The translations under genes and the position numbers were made by a program. DNA of 64,000 nt from Erpobdella octoculata (Eukaryota; Annelida; Clitellata; Hirudinida; Erpobdellidae): contig OZ022247.1 of NCBI GenBank assembly GCA_963978895.1, positions 14,963,312-15,027,311 on the forward strand, read 5' to 3'. The notes under the pieces were generated by a model. That model was not told where the DNA came from. It searched no databases and saw nothing but the letters and a program-made list of their open reading frames with translations. Shown here piece by piece: positions 47,821 to 59,725 of this stretch; positions within the stretch are counted from its first letter, which is position 1; each line of letters begins with the position of its first letter.

Positions 47821-49130
47821 TGCCAGAAAGGAGATCGCAGAAGCTGAAGCCTCTTTACGTTGGACAGAAAGAGTTGGGGCAGTTCAACAGGACAAACGGG
47901 GTCTCGGGTCAACCCATCGAATTTGGTGGTCAAAAGCTAGCACCAGTGAACGAACAAGTCTGGTCATTCAGGAAAGAAAGAAAGCTATTGAGTCCCAGAG
48001 AATGATTAAGTTTGTTCAGTTATCTCAACAAGGAGATTGGACGACATGGGAAAATGCTGTTCAGCGTTCGCTTTCTTGGAAAGACATTTGGCAATACACA
48101 CCACTACGTTTGTCTTTTTTGATTAGATCTGTTTATGATCAACTGCCGTCATCCAGCAATCTTCGAAGATGGAAGTTGAAAGACGAAGATTCGTGCATGT
48201 TATGTGGGCAATCGGAGACTCCATTCACGTTTTTTCCTGTTGTTCGTTTTCACTTTCACACAAGAGGTACACTTGGCGCCATAACCAAGTACTCCAAAAA
48301 TTGCTTGACTTCGTCAAAGAAGCGTGTGAGAAAGCAAAGACAAGAGGAATACAGTAGGAAAGGAAAATCTACTTTTTGAGAGAAGGCACTTTGAAGTTCC
48401 ACAGGTTCAGATCTACAAGAGACTTTGAATGAGTGATGGGTGCTGCCGACGATTGGTCGGTTTCGGCTGATTTGGATGGCAAAAGAAAATTTCCAGAAAT
48501 TGTGAGATCTAGCAGTTTAAAGCCGGATATAATTATATATTCTGACTTGGCCAAGACAATGCTCCTGATTGAACTCTCTGTGCCATGGGAAAGTAGCATG
48601 GAATCTAGCAATATTTTCATAGAGGAGAAATATAGGGAATTAGCATGTGATTTGAATGCTAAAGGGTTCAGGACTGAAATTTTTGCAGTCGAGGTTGGCG
48701 TTCGAGGGTTGGTTAGCAGCTCAATGTTAAAACTGCTGAAAGCTCTTGGTTTTTCAAACCGAGAAAAAACTCGAGCCATCAAGGAGATCTCCCTGACAGC
48801 TGAAGCTGCATCTTTTTGGATTTTCGCTAATAGAAAAAAGAAAGCGCTACAAAATGCACACGAAATGGTTTAGCCTTGTTAACATTGGGCGATAATCGTT
48901 CCGGCGATTTCAAGTTTTGTTTCGAACATTTTTCTGCTGAACTTTGAATTATCGTGTTTCAAGTTAGGAATTAGGACATTTTTCTCGCCGAAGGGCGTCC
49001 GCCTGATCAACGGACGTGGGCCCACCTCTCTGAAAGCGTCAAGAAGTTTAAGGGCCGAAACGCTAAAAATGAGAGGTTCTTCTTCTGAAGACCTTCATCG
49101 ACGAAAGCTCGCAAAGAGTTATAGCACACA
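47821..49130 (+). pseudogene. R2-type LINE copy 2 (3' part)
   Basis: Starts abruptly at GCCAGAAAGGAGATCGCAG right after the ACAT tract, the same 5' breakpoint as copy 3. It has the same frame lesions as copy 1. Ends in a 3' UTR and the next ACAT tract. Confidence 0.88.
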
Positions 49131-49361
49131 CACACATACATACATACATACATACATACATACATACATACATACATACATACATACATACATACATACA
49201 TACATACATACATACATACATACATACATACATACATACATACATACATACATACATACATACATACATACATACATACATACATACATACATACATACA
49301 TACATACATACATACATACATACATACATACATACATACATACATACATACATACATACAT
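49131..49361. repeat. (ACAT)n microsatellite
   Basis: About 230 bp between LINE copies 2 and 3. Confidence 0.97.
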
Positions 49362-50668
49362 GCCAGAAAGGAGATCGCAGAAGCTGAAGCCTCTTTACGT
49401 TGGACAGAAAGAGTTGGGGCAGTTCAACAGGACAAACGGGGTCTCGGGTCAACCCATCGAATTTGGTGGTCAAAAGCTAGCACCAGTGAACGAACAAGTC
49501 TGGTCATTCAGGAAAGAAAGAAAGCTATTGAGTCCCAGAGAATGATTAAGTTTGTTCAGTTATCTCAACAAGGAGATTGGACGACATGGGAAAATGCTGT
49601 TCAGCGTTCGCTTTCTTGGAAAAACATTTGGCAATACACACCACTACGTTTGTCTTTTTTGATTAGATCTGTTTATGATCAACTGCCGTCATCCAGCAAT
49701 CTTCGAAGATGGAAGTTGAAAGACGAGGATTCGTGCATGTTATGTGGGCAATCGGAGACTCTCATTCACATTCTTTCCTGTTGTTCGTTTTCACTTTCAC
49801 ACGGGAGGTACACTTGGCGCCATAACCAAGTACTCCGAAAATTGCTTGACTTCGTCAAAGAAGCGTGTAAGAAAGCAAAAACAAGAGGAATACAGCAGAA
49901 AAGGAAAATCTACTTTTTGAGAGAAGGCAATCTGAAGTTCCACAGGTTCAGATCTACTAGAGACTTTGAATGTGTGATGGGTGCTGCCGACGATTGGTCG
50001 GTTTCGGCTGATTTGGATGGCGAAAGAAAATTTCCAGAAGCTGTGAGATCTAGCGGTTTAAAGCCGGATATAATTATATATTCTGACTTGGCCAAGACAA
50101 TGCTCCTGATCGAACTCTCTGTGCCATGGGAAAGTAACATGGAATCTAGCAATATTTTCAAAGAGGAGAGATATAGGGATTTAGCATGTGATTTGAATGC
50201 TAAAGGGTTCAGGACTGAAATTTTTGCAGTCGAGGTTGGCGTTCGAGGGTTGGTTAGCAGCTCAATGTTAAAACTGCTGAAAGCTCTTGGTTTTTCAAAC
50301 CGAGAAAAAACTCGAGCCATCAAGGAGATCTCCCAGACAGCTGAAGCTGCATCTTTTTGGATTTTCGCTAATAGGAAAAAGAAAGCGCTACACGATGCAC
50401 ACGAAATGGTTTAGCCTTGTTTACATTGAGCGATAATCGTTCCGGCGATTTCAAGTTTTGTTTCGAGCCGTTTTCTGCTGAACTTTGAATTTTCGTGTTT
50501 CAAGTTAGAAATTTGGAAATTTTTCTCGCCGAAGGGCGTCCGCCTGATCAACGGACGTGGGCCCACCTCTCTTAAAAGCGTCAAGAAGTTAAAGGGCCGA
50601 AACGCTAAAAATGAGAGGTTCTTCTTCTGAAGACCTTCGGCGACGAAAGCTCGCAAAGAGTTATAACA
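49362..50668 (+). mobile_element. R2-type LINE copy 3 (3' part, open frame)
   Basis: Same 5' breakpoint as copy 2; 3' UTR about 250 bp. It differs from copies 1-2 by scattered changes and has an intact C-terminal frame. Confidence 0.88.
49542..50414 (+). CDS. R2-type LINE C-terminal domain: zinc knuckle + restriction-like endonuclease
   Basis: 290-codon open frame. The knuckle C65-x2-C68-x7-H76-x3-C80 (CMLCGQSETLIHILSC) precedes a PD-(D/E)xK-type endonuclease: KPDIIIYSDLAKTMLLIE then LSVPWE (residues 174-197). This is the arrangement of R2/R4/Hero-type LINEs, where the nuclease nicks the target to prime reverse transcription. The RT part is missing in this copy but present in copy 5. The true start lies upstream, so the first Met is arbitrary. 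Confidence 0.85.
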   Translation: MIKFVQLSQQGDWTTWENAVQRSLSWKNIWQYTPLRLSFLIRSVYDQLPSSSNLRRWKLKDEDSCMLCGQSETLIHILSCCSFSLSHGRYTWRHNQVLRKLLDFVKEACKKAKTRGIQQKRKIYFLREGNLKFHRFRSTRDFECVMGAADDWSVSADLDGERKFPEAVRSSGLKPDIIIYSDLAKTMLLIELSVPWESNMESSNIFKEERYRDLACDLNAKGFRTEIFAVEVGVRGLVSSSMLKLLKALGFSNREKTRAIKEISQTAEAASFWIFANRKKKALHDAHEMV

Positions 50669-50735
50669 CACACATACATACATACATACATACATACATA
50701 CATACATACATACATACATACATACATACATACAT
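50669..50735. repeat. (ACAT)n microsatellite
   Basis: About 65 bp between copies 3 and 4. Confidence 0.95.
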
Positions 50736-51720
50736 GCCGTCATTCAGCAATCTTCGAAGATGGAAGTTGAAAGACGATGATTCGTGCATGTTATGCGGGC
50801 AATCGGAGACTCTCATTCACGTTCTTTCCTGTTGTTCGTTTTCACTTTCACACGGGAGGTACACTTGGCGTCATATCCAAGTACTCCGAAAATTGCTTGA
50901 CTTCGTCAAAGAAGCGTGTAAGAAAGCAAAGACAAGAGGAATACAGCAGAAAAGGAAAATCTACTTTTTGAGAGAAGGCAATCTGAAGTTCCACAGGTTC
51001 AGATCTACAAGAGACTTTGAATGTGTGATGGGTGCTGCCGACGATTGGTCGGTTTCGGCTGATTTGGATGGCGAAAGAAAATTTCCAGAAGCCGTGAGAT
51101 CTAGCGGCTTAAAGCCGGATATAATTGTATATTCTGACTTGGCCAAGACAATGTTCCTGATTGAACTCTCTGTGCCATGGGAAAGTAACATGGAATCTAG
51201 CAATATTTTCAAAGAGGAGAGATATAGGGATTTAGCATGTGATTTGAATGCCAAAGGGTTCAGGACTGAAATTTTTGCAGTCGAGGTTGGCGTTCGAGGG
51301 TTGGTTAGCAGCTCAATGTTAAAACTGCTGAAAGCTCTTGGTTTTTCAAACCGAGAAAAAACTCGAGCCATCAAGGAGATCTCCCAGACAGCTGAAGCTG
51401 CATCTTTTTGGATTTTCGCTAATAGAAAAAAGAAAGCGCTACAAGATGCACACGAAATGGTTTAGCCTTGTTTACATTGGGCGATAATCGTTCCGGCGAT
51501 TTCAAGTTTTGTTTCGAACAGTTTTCTGCTAAACTTTGAATTTTCGTGTTTCAAGTTAGGAATTTGGAAATTTTTCTCGCCGAAGGGCGTCCGCCTGATC
51601 AACGGACGTGGGCCCACCTCTCTCTTAAAAGCGTCAAGAAGTTTAAGGGCCGAAATGCTAAAAATGAGAGGTTCTTCTTCTGAAGACTTTCGGCGACGAA
51701 AGCTCGCAAAGAGTTAAAAC
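50736..51720 (+). pseudogene. R2-type LINE copy 4 (3' part)
   Basis: Begins directly after ACAT at the codons for PSFSNLRRWKLK. The frame is open to the stop at 51,465 through the knuckle (CMLCGQSETLIHVLSC) and the endonuclease. The 3' UTR ends GCAAAGAGTTAAAACACAT, with only one or two ACAT units left before copy 5. Confidence 0.87.
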
Positions 51721-54091
51721 ACATTTATGAGGCATTAAGCCATTTGGCAACCGGGAAAGACCGGTGACAACTGGGAAAGACCGTTGGCAACTGGGAAAGA
51801 CCGTTGACACTTGGAAAAACAAGTGACCTCTCGGAAAGACGAGAACTTCACGGGTATCAGGCCTGGCTTAGCCGAAGTACAATCCGTTCAAATGCCGCTT
51901 TATCTTATACTACGAAATGCCCCCAGAGTTCCAACCGAAAGGAGGGGGAGAATGATGAACTCACATTCGGACCTTTGGACAACGACCCTGCTTCTTCAAC
52001 GGACCCTAATGGGGGTATGCTTCACGAGTGTGTTTGCGGTAGGAGTTTCAAGACGATCCGTGGAATGAAAGTCCACAGAACGAAAATGGGCTGCTTAACC
52101 GAATTCCGTCAACGTCCTGCATCAGATAATGCAGGTAAAACGTCGAACATTGCCGGGCCGGAGGCCGACCACAGCCCCGACGCAGTTCAAGATGTGAATC
52201 CGGAAGTAGAAATCAGTCAACCTAGGCCAAGAATTGATTTTCCTGCAGCAGGAGTAACAATTGCATGAAAAGAGTTGGACGAAACACTCTCAAAACTTTT
52301 CAAAACACGTTCAAGAAATTCATCAAATTTCAGTATGAAAGACTTCACTGATGTTATTTACGAAAAAAGCATTGAATTGTTTGGTGTGAAACAAAAACGT
52401 CAAGTTCGAAACAATGAAGGCATGATTTCTAGACGACAAAGAGAAATCAATCAGCTAAAGAGAGAAAAGAAACTGTTACGAAAGCGGTGGAAAAGAGCCC
52501 AGGAAAATGAAAAAGCTGGTCTCGCAGAGCTGCGGCAGAGTTTGGGGCGTCGTTGGTCTGCCCTAATGAAGGCCGAGCGTTTTCGGATAAAGAAAAAAGA
52601 TCAGAGAAATGCCAGGTTTCAGTTCATCAAAGACCCATTCAAATATGGAAGAAATTTACTGGACCCACCCAAGTCAGGAACGCTTCAAGCAGACAAAGCA
52701 ACGCTCGATGAATATTTTCGGTCCGCATTCCGTGACCCGCGTGGAGATCAGCAGTTAGAAGAAAGAACCGATCTTCCAGAAATCCCACTTCCAAACTTTT
52801 CTTTCAGAGAAGGCATGATTTCGTTACTCGAAGTTACTCAATTTCTCTACAGAACAAGAAACAGATCTGCTCCTGGACCAAATGGGGTGCCATATCTCGT
52901 CTACAAAAAATGCCCAGAAGTATTGAGATTATTGCATTCTCTACTTGTGGGCTCTTGGGAAAGAAGAAGAATTGAAGGTGAATGGCAAAGAGCAGAAAGT
53001 ATCTTTATTCCGAAAGAAAAAGACTCTAAGGAAATACATCAGTTCCGCCCAATTTCATTGTTAAACGTCGAGGGAAAGATATTGCTGACCTTGCTCGGAG
53101 ACTGACAAGCTATGTAATTCAAAACAATTACATCGACAGGTCTGTTCAGAAGGGAGGAGTGCCAGGAGTACCAGGATGCATCGAACATTCGTCAGTGATC
53201 TGGGAAGCATTGAAAAGAGCTAAAGAAAATCGTCTCAGCTTGCACATTGTCTGGTTAGACTTTGCCAATGCTTATGGAGCCGTTCGTCACCAAATGTTGT
53301 GGAGAACTCTCAGATCGCAACATGTTCCAAATTTTGTGATAGAAATGTTGCAACAGTATTTCGGACATTTCAAATTGAGGTTGTCTACGTCCTCCTGTTC
53401 AACAGAATGGTTCCAGTTAGAGGTTGGCATAGCAATGGGCTGCTCAATTTCACCCATTCTCTTCGTATTAGCGATGCAGCTGCTTCTGAATGCAGTGGGT
53501 TCTCGCGTGGAAGAAGCTTACGTTGGCAAAGGTATCTTTATGCCATCGGTGAAGGCCTTCATGGATGATACAACTTTGGTTCTAAACAAATGTATCTCAA
53601 TGCGACGAGCTCTTGATGTATTCAGCGGGCTGCTATCATGGTGCGGCATGACTTTCAAGGCAACCAAGTCAAGAAGCTTATCTCTGCGACGAGGCAAGAT
53701 CGACGACAACGTGACGTTTTCAGTTGCTGGCAACAGGATCCCAACATTGAGAGAAGAACCGGTTAAGAGCCTCGGAAGGTGGTATGACGATTCGCTTAAC
53801 GACACTGGACGGTGTTCTGAGGTTCTTCGATCGGCATTTGAAGATATGAAGAAAATTGATGCGGTCCCACTCCAGAGCAGGTTCAAATTGTGGTTGCTTC
53901 AGTTTGTTCTATTACCGAGATTGCTTTGGCCTCTATCAATGTATGAGATGAGCTTACCATTGGTAGAAAAGCTAGAAAGGAGGATGAATAAATTTACAAG
54001 GAAATGTCTGCCTCCGGGATTTACTTCGGTAGCTTTGTACAGCAAGACTGCCAAACTGAGGTTGCCACTGAAGTCTTTGGTTGAGGAGTTT
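51721..54091 (+). pseudogene. R2-type LINE copy 5 (5' end, zinc finger, RT)
   Basis: The only copy with a 5' end. The 5' UTR has about four 20-bp repeats (GGCAACTGGGAAAGACCGTT). Coding: zinc finger CVCGRSFKTIRGMKVH, a basic coiled region, then RT blocks RSAPGPNGVPYLVYKKC, IFIPKEKDSKEIHQFRPISL, a frameshift near 53,100, GVPGCIEHSSVIWEAL, VWLDFANAYGAVRH, GIAMGCSISPILF and the catalytic FMDDTTLVL. It ends at LKSLVEEF, fused to half a PLE hammerhead. A TGA near 52,266 is a further lesion. The RT sequence resembles Hero/R2-like elements. Confidence 0.9.
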
Positions 54092-54119
54092 ATGACATAG
54101 CTGAAACGGTCCGTCGGTC
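54092..54119 (+). ncRNA. Half hammerhead motif (3' part)
   Basis: GACATAGCTGAAACGGTCCG then TCGGTC, matching the second half of the hammerhead at 25,224-25,265. The core CTGAGGA side is lost at the LINE junction. Confidence 0.7.
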
Positions 54120-54135
54120 TAACAATAAAAGTTTA

Positions 54136-54826
<691 letters not shown>

Positions 54827-55428
54827 TAATTCATAAATTACCTATCTGGCAGCAGTCTAGTTGTCGAACCGAAATAAGGAGTTCTGAGCCTATCATAGTC
54901 GTAGTCTAATGTTAAGTAGCTCCGAAAGACTGGGACTTCTAGCCATCCTTTTTTGGGGATGGTCGGTGGCTCAGTTGGTAAGAGCGCTTGCATTTAGGCA
55001 AGGCGGTGTTGCCGTAGACACGTGGGTTCGATTCCTAGTAGAGTCTTACAAATATTTGCGTTACTTGTGGTGACAGTTAGTCATCCTATTTGTGGCTTCT
55101 CGAAACATTTCAACGCAATGTTTCACTTCATTAATTACCTATCTGGCAGCAGTCTAGTTGTCGAACCGAAATAAGGAGTTCTGAGCCTATCATAGTCGTA
55201 GTCTAATGTTAAGTAGCTCCGAAAGACTGGGACTTCTAACCATCCTTTTTTGGGGATGGTCGGTGGCTCAGTTGGTAAGAGCGCTTGCATTTAGGCAAGG
55301 CGGTGTTGCCGTAGACACGTGGGTTCGATTCCTAGTAGAGTCTTACAAATATTTGCGTTACTTGTGGTGACAGTTAGTCATCCTATTTGTGGCCTCTCGA
55401 AACATTTCAACGCAATGTTTCACTTCAT

Positions 55429-55431
<3 letters not shown>
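54827..55431 (+). repeat. tRNA-like family B tandem array, 297-bp unit
   Basis: Two forward units 297 bp apart. Each has hairpin CCATCC/GGATGG with loop TTTTTTGG (variant in the first unit), A-box TGGCTCAGTTGG, stem-like CTTGC/GCAAG, variable-arm-like GCGGTGTTGCCG, B-box GGTTCGATTCC, middle hairpin GTGAC/GTCAT and 3' hairpin with loop TCAACGC. Layout and edges match family A, though the sequences differ widely outside the conserved parts. Confidence 0.87.
55240..55421 (+). ncRNA. Predicted structured Pol III-type RNA, family B (unit 2)
   Basis: Hairpin 1 at 55,240-55,259, A-box 55,264-55,275, B-box 55,322-55,332, hairpin 2 at 55,367-55,381, hairpin 3 GAAACATT/AATGTTTC around TCAACGC at 55,399-55,421. 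The tRNA-like head looks like a type II (long variable arm) tRNA but has no matching acceptor stem. Confidence 0.65.

Positions 55432-55503
<72 letters not shown>
55432..55503. repeat. (TA)n microsatellite
   Basis: TA tract closing the family B array on the right. Confidence 0.97.
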
Positions 55504-55508
<5 letters not shown>

Positions 55509-56077
55509 TTGGCTCAGTGGTTCGAATACTACTTTTGAGCATCTCACTTACAATGATAATATTAATAAGCGGCGACGGCGCTAATTGCCGTCCGACCGTA
55601 TACAATAGCCTTGTCTTAGATTATGTTACTGCCAATATTTTTGTGCCCGTGCTTGTCGTTTTTTGTGCTGTTCACAAGTCGTACAACGCCGCTCTGTTTG
55701 GTTACGTTTTTCACCTATCGAGCGTTTAACGTGTTTTAACTTGTCTTTCCTGTGTTTTAATTACTTATTTAGTTCTAAATTATTGAAAAAATATCATGGA
55801 TTTTGTTGGGCTACTTTTCATCGAACTCTATTTAATTTCAAAGTGAGTTTCGCTCTTTGTAACTCATTTAATGTGGTTGCTTTTTTTTTCTCCTTCTGTT
55901 TTTTTCAACCTAAATTTCAATGTGTTCCATCTATCAATAGCCGTATTAATTTATTAACTGAAAACTGATTCAGCCTAGCTCTAATTAAATGTCTCCGTCT
56001 AAGCCTAAGTATTTCTGATTTTTAACTCTTCCCTTTCAACTTTTATAATATTTAATATTTAATTTATTGTTTAACAT

Positions 56078-56125
56078 AGGGTTCTGAAGATGGCTTTTTA
56101 TAGCTGAAACTGGCCAGTTAACCCT
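56078..56125 (+). ncRNA. Hammerhead ribozyme motif (PLE-associated)
   Basis: Stem I AGGGTT/AACCCT (6 bp), core CTGAAGA, extra T, stem II GGCT/AGCT, GAAA, stem III ACTG/CAGT with loop GC, T at the cleavage site. All core bases present. Confidence 0.87.
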
Positions 56126-56188
56126 GATCGTTTTATCATTTAACTATTTTAACCAATAAATTCTTCAATACATGTCTCGTCGTTTCAA

Positions 56189-56282
56189 ATGGATGAAAAG
56201 GGCTTTAAAAACTTGTTAAGGAAGATGACTAATGTTAAGTTGTCAATTGTGTTTAATAGAGCCTGTTTAAAAGAAAAAATAT
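56189..56282 (+). pseudogene. PLE N-terminal coding fragment
   Basis: MDEKGFKNLLRKMTN then LSIVFNRACLKEK, ending in TA repeats. Starts 64 bp after the hammerhead. Confidence 0.75.
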
Positions 56283-56294
56283 ATATATATATAG

Positions 56295-56745
56295 TTCCCG
56301 CTCGCTCACCCGCTCCGCTCCGCTCATTTTGTGACGGATTTCATTTTTTTCTCTATATTTGATTCCCCTTGACTCTCAAGATTGTGTGAAAATTTCATTA
56401 CGATCGGATGAATGGTGTAGCAATGCACAAATAATCACAGATGTAAAAATAAATACTAATTTTTATTTAGTATTTAGTTTCTATTCTAAAAATAAAAATA
56501 TACGTGTTTTACCATTTTTTAAAAATTTTTTTAAAATTTGGTTTCCAGGACCTCAAATGTGAAGGGGATAAAGGGTTATTCGATTTTAAAATAACTGCTA
56601 CTCAAAAACTGTAAGTGCTACAGCTGTGAAAATTAGTATTTTGAGGTTTTGTGCCGGTTAAAAGTAGATGAGTTCAGTTTATTACCGGACGGACGGGCCA
56701 AGCCGTTATTTTAGGGTCCTCATACGGCCCTGCATTTAGTGACAC
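56295..56745 (+). mobile_element. Helitron fragment D
   Basis: The interior matches Helitron B (GGTTTCCAGGACCTCAAATG, ACTGCTACTCAAAAACTG), but both termini are missing or replaced. Confidence 0.65.
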
Positions 56746-57699
56746 AAACTTATTTTACAAAACCAGTTATGCCTAAGTGTGTCTAAAGGAGCAATTGAAC
56801 CATTTGTTTGCAAAGTTATTCTACATTATCTTATGTTTCCAGAATGTTTAAAAACACCTTTCAATTTTTATTATATAATTAATTATGCTGCCATTTTATT
56901 ATAATAAAAAGTTATTATTTAAGTTGATCGCTGTTGTATGAAAAACCAGTGTATAAAACGTCAAGAGTCAGAAGAAAAGTAAGTTTGTCGCTTCAACATT
57001 TCAGTAGTTTTTTTGGGCAAAAGGCACAAAAGATTTTGTTTGTAAACTTCTTAAATATTTTCCTGGTTTGTTTTACGTGGAGTTTGTTTTCAGTACTTTT
57101 ATCAGAAAACAGAATCAAAAATCCTAATAAATTCAATCACCAGGTAAACTATGTTTCAATTTAAAAAACTATTTTTTATAAAAAAAAACTATATTTTCAG
57201 ATACTTACTTCAAATAATTTTTTCAGAATACATGTTTGTTTTGACTTTAGCCACCTGCCACAACAATATTCAATAGTTATTTAGTAACTCATCTAAAAAT
57301 TATTCACTAGCTGGTGCTAGCATATTTAAATAAACGTTTAGGTAATCATGACTATGACAAAAACTTACTAAAATGTTAACCAAAATATTAATATTAACAA
57401 TGATAAAATTATTATTGCATTTAGAAATCGATTTGGATAATTTAAAAAATATAAAAATGTGCTTTAAAAAACTTTGTTTTTGAACTTTCATTTGATTTTA
57501 TATTCAATATTTTATATTTTTATTCTTGTAAGCTCTTAACAATAACTAGTGTCATACAAAATTTGTGTTACATAGTGTAATTATTGAAATTGCAAGTACA
57601 AATTTGCAAACACAAATAAATGTAAACATTTGTTGATAAACATGCTAATTTACATTTTTGCAGGCTCAAAATTTCATAAAAATCATCTGTTATTGAATT
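56746..57699. other. No gene recognised
   Basis: AT-rich, with only short unsupported frames and no repeat family identified. Confidence 0.45.
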
Positions 57700-58500
57700 T
57701 GGGTTGGTGACCTTTTAGCCCGGTCACTAATATTTTATGGTGTAAAAAGTGGAACTACTGAAAAAAATTGTCCAGTTCAGAGGAAAAACAGTGTTCAATC
57801 GTCTATTCAAAAGAAGTGTGTTCAATCCTTCAGCTCAAAGGAAGAACATGTTCAATTGGCCAATTCATTAGGGAAGCGTGCAGTTTATCTTAATCAACCT
57901 TGGGAAATACGTTTACCGATTTTCATTCCATTAATTGCTTTTATTATATTGGTAGTTACTGTTTAGGCTTCGTGGTAAGGTTACACAGCTATTAGAGTTA
58001 CATACTCGTTGTGCACGTAATGTCCGAAGAATCTTTAAGAGATGAAATAGCGCAGGCAAATCCTAGTGTAGGTTCCCTGAGCAGCAAGAAGAAGATTTAG
58101 AGCGAGTGCCATGGAAAGCATATTGAATGAAATGGCAAAACAAGCGATTGGTGGTTTTAAAACTAATTATTTTAAAGACATGTGAGATTAGGTGAGAGCA
58201 AATTTGTAGGAAAAAATTTCAAAAAAAGTTTTTGATAAGGGAAAAGAAATTACAAGAAAGAAGGGAAAGTAATAGGAAAGCAATAGAATTAGAGAGATTA
58301 AAATTTAAAAGTGAAAAAGATTGAAGGGAGTTAGAGGAAAGAAGGCAAGAATAATAAAAGAATGAGAAAATTAGAAAAATTAAAATTGAAGTTGAAGAAA
58401 AGGAAGTTTGAAAAATAAGAAGAATCTAGGCCATGCCACCCCCTGTGGAATCGAAAATTTACTTTTTTGAAACACTAAAAAATATTTATGACAATAATAA
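57700..58500 (+). pseudogene. Gypsy gag N-terminal relic
   Basis: TTGGTGACC (57,703) matches the PBS-like start of the gypsy at 17.9 kb. An ATG frame MSEESLRDEIAQANPSVG (58,021) follows, then a broken Lys/Glu-rich coil (ERLKFKSEKD, ELEERRQE in shifting frames), then AMPPPVESKIYFFETL, which fits the gag core start seen in related elements. Many stops. Placement as gypsy gag is inference from layout. Confidence 0.5.
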
Positions 58501-58559
58501 TACGAGAAATGACATTTAAAACTAGGATTAAATGAGAATAGTTCGAATTGACTAAATTT

Positions 58560-58748
58560 AGAATAACAATTGACTACTTTTTAAGTGAATTACAAAATTT
58601 TTAACATCTAGCAGTTGTTTTTCAGTGAGGCTTGTGGATCTAAGATCAAATGTTTGCTTTTTCAGCCGTTTTCGGCCCCTCCCGCCATTATTGGCCTCTC
58701 CCGCCATTTGTTTGGCCCCCCCCCCGCCAAAGAAGTTTAGATCCGCCA

Positions 58749-58752
<4 letters not shown>
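58560..58752. mobile_element. DNA transposon end (CAGTGGCGGATCTAAAC)
   Basis: Read inward from 58,752 the sequence begins CAGTGGCGGATCTAAAC followed by a G-run and repeated GGCGGGAG blocks, a layout common to hAT-like termini. The other end was not identified. Confidence 0.45.
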
Positions 58753-58784
<32 letters not shown>

Positions 58785-58837
58785 TTTACTTTTACTCTGT
58801 TTATAAACTTGTGTACGTTGTCCGGTTAAGTTATATT

Positions 58838-58880
58838 GGCTCTGAAGATGACAGTTGATGGCTGTCGAAACGCGTTAGCC
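58838..58880 (+). ncRNA. Hammerhead motif, left palindrome arm
   Basis: Stem I GGCT/AGCC, core CTGAAGA, extra T, stem II GACAG/CTGTC, GAAA, minimal stem III AC/GT with loop GC, T at the cleavage site. Confidence 0.87.
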
Positions 58881-58991
58881 TTAATTTTGAATAATGTTGT
58901 CTTAAAAACTACATTTTGACATTTAGATAAGATAATAAAAAAGTATATTGCTGCTAAATGGTCCTTTGTGTTTTTACGAGTTTGTTTTGAA

Positions 58992-59191
<200 letters not shown>

Positions 59192-59302
59192 TTCAAAACA
59201 AACTCGTAAAAACACAAAGGACCATTTAGCAGCAATATACTTTTTTATTATCTTATCTAAATGTCAAAATGTAGTTTTTAAGACAACATTATTCAAAATT
59301 AA

Positions 59303-59345
59303 GGCTAACGCGTTTCGACAGCCATCAACTGTCATCTTCAGAGCC
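59303..59345 (-). ncRNA. Hammerhead motif, right palindrome arm
   Basis: Exact mirror of 58,838-58,880. On the minus strand it lies about 340 bp after the PLE reading frame, the expected place. Confidence 0.87.
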
Positions 59346-59525
59346 AATATAACTTAACCGGACAACGTACACAAGTTTATAAACAGAGTAAAAGTAAACC
59401 CCAAATAAAAAACCGAAGGAGAAGAATAGGGTAGTAACACTAAATAATATAAAATCAAAAGAAACTGGCTTTAAAATAAATTAAAATAAATAATGGTTCA
59501 AATAATGAATAATTATAAACAGAAA

Positions 59526-59725
59526 AAATCAAATTAAACTAATACAGACAAACTACAATACATTCAAAACTTTCGCCACCGCTCACGTCCGACTGTGGTA
59601 TTATTAAGAACAGTTGAACAGATAAAATCAAATTAAACTAATACAGATAAACTACATTACATTCGAAACTTTTGCTACCGCTAACGTTTGACAGTGATAT
59701 TATCACTGTTAAGCACAGTTAATCG
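59526..59725 (-). repeat. ~100-bp tandem duplication at PLE2 3' end
   Basis: AAATCAAATTAAACTAATAC recurs about 103 bp apart (59,527 and 59,630), followed by diverged copies of the same C-terminal/3' sequence. Confidence 0.75.

Larger units (their letters stand above)
55504..56282 (+). repeat. PLE terminal repeat (pLTR-like)
   Basis: Homologous, in inverted orientation, to 62,096-62,790 upstream of the minus-strand PLE. Shared blocks include AATAAGCGGCGACGGCGCTA and TTTCTGATTTTTAACTCTTC. It carries a hammerhead and ends with PLE N-terminal codons and (TA)n. Confidence 0.78.

Noticed and set aside
47435..49545. Long frames of MYVC or THTYIH repeats
   Set aside because: Translations of (ACAT)n; only the LINE part downstream is real coding.
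46741..51374. Repeated 137-codon minus-strand frames opposite the R2-type LINE
   Set aside because: Antisense shadows that recur only because the LINE copies recur; the plus-strand frame has the endonuclease motifs.
55504..55530. tRNA-like A-box/B-box in TGGCTCAGTGGTTCGAATAC
   Set aside because: The two boxes would overlap, so no tRNA-like fold is possible; the segment belongs to the PLE terminal repeat.
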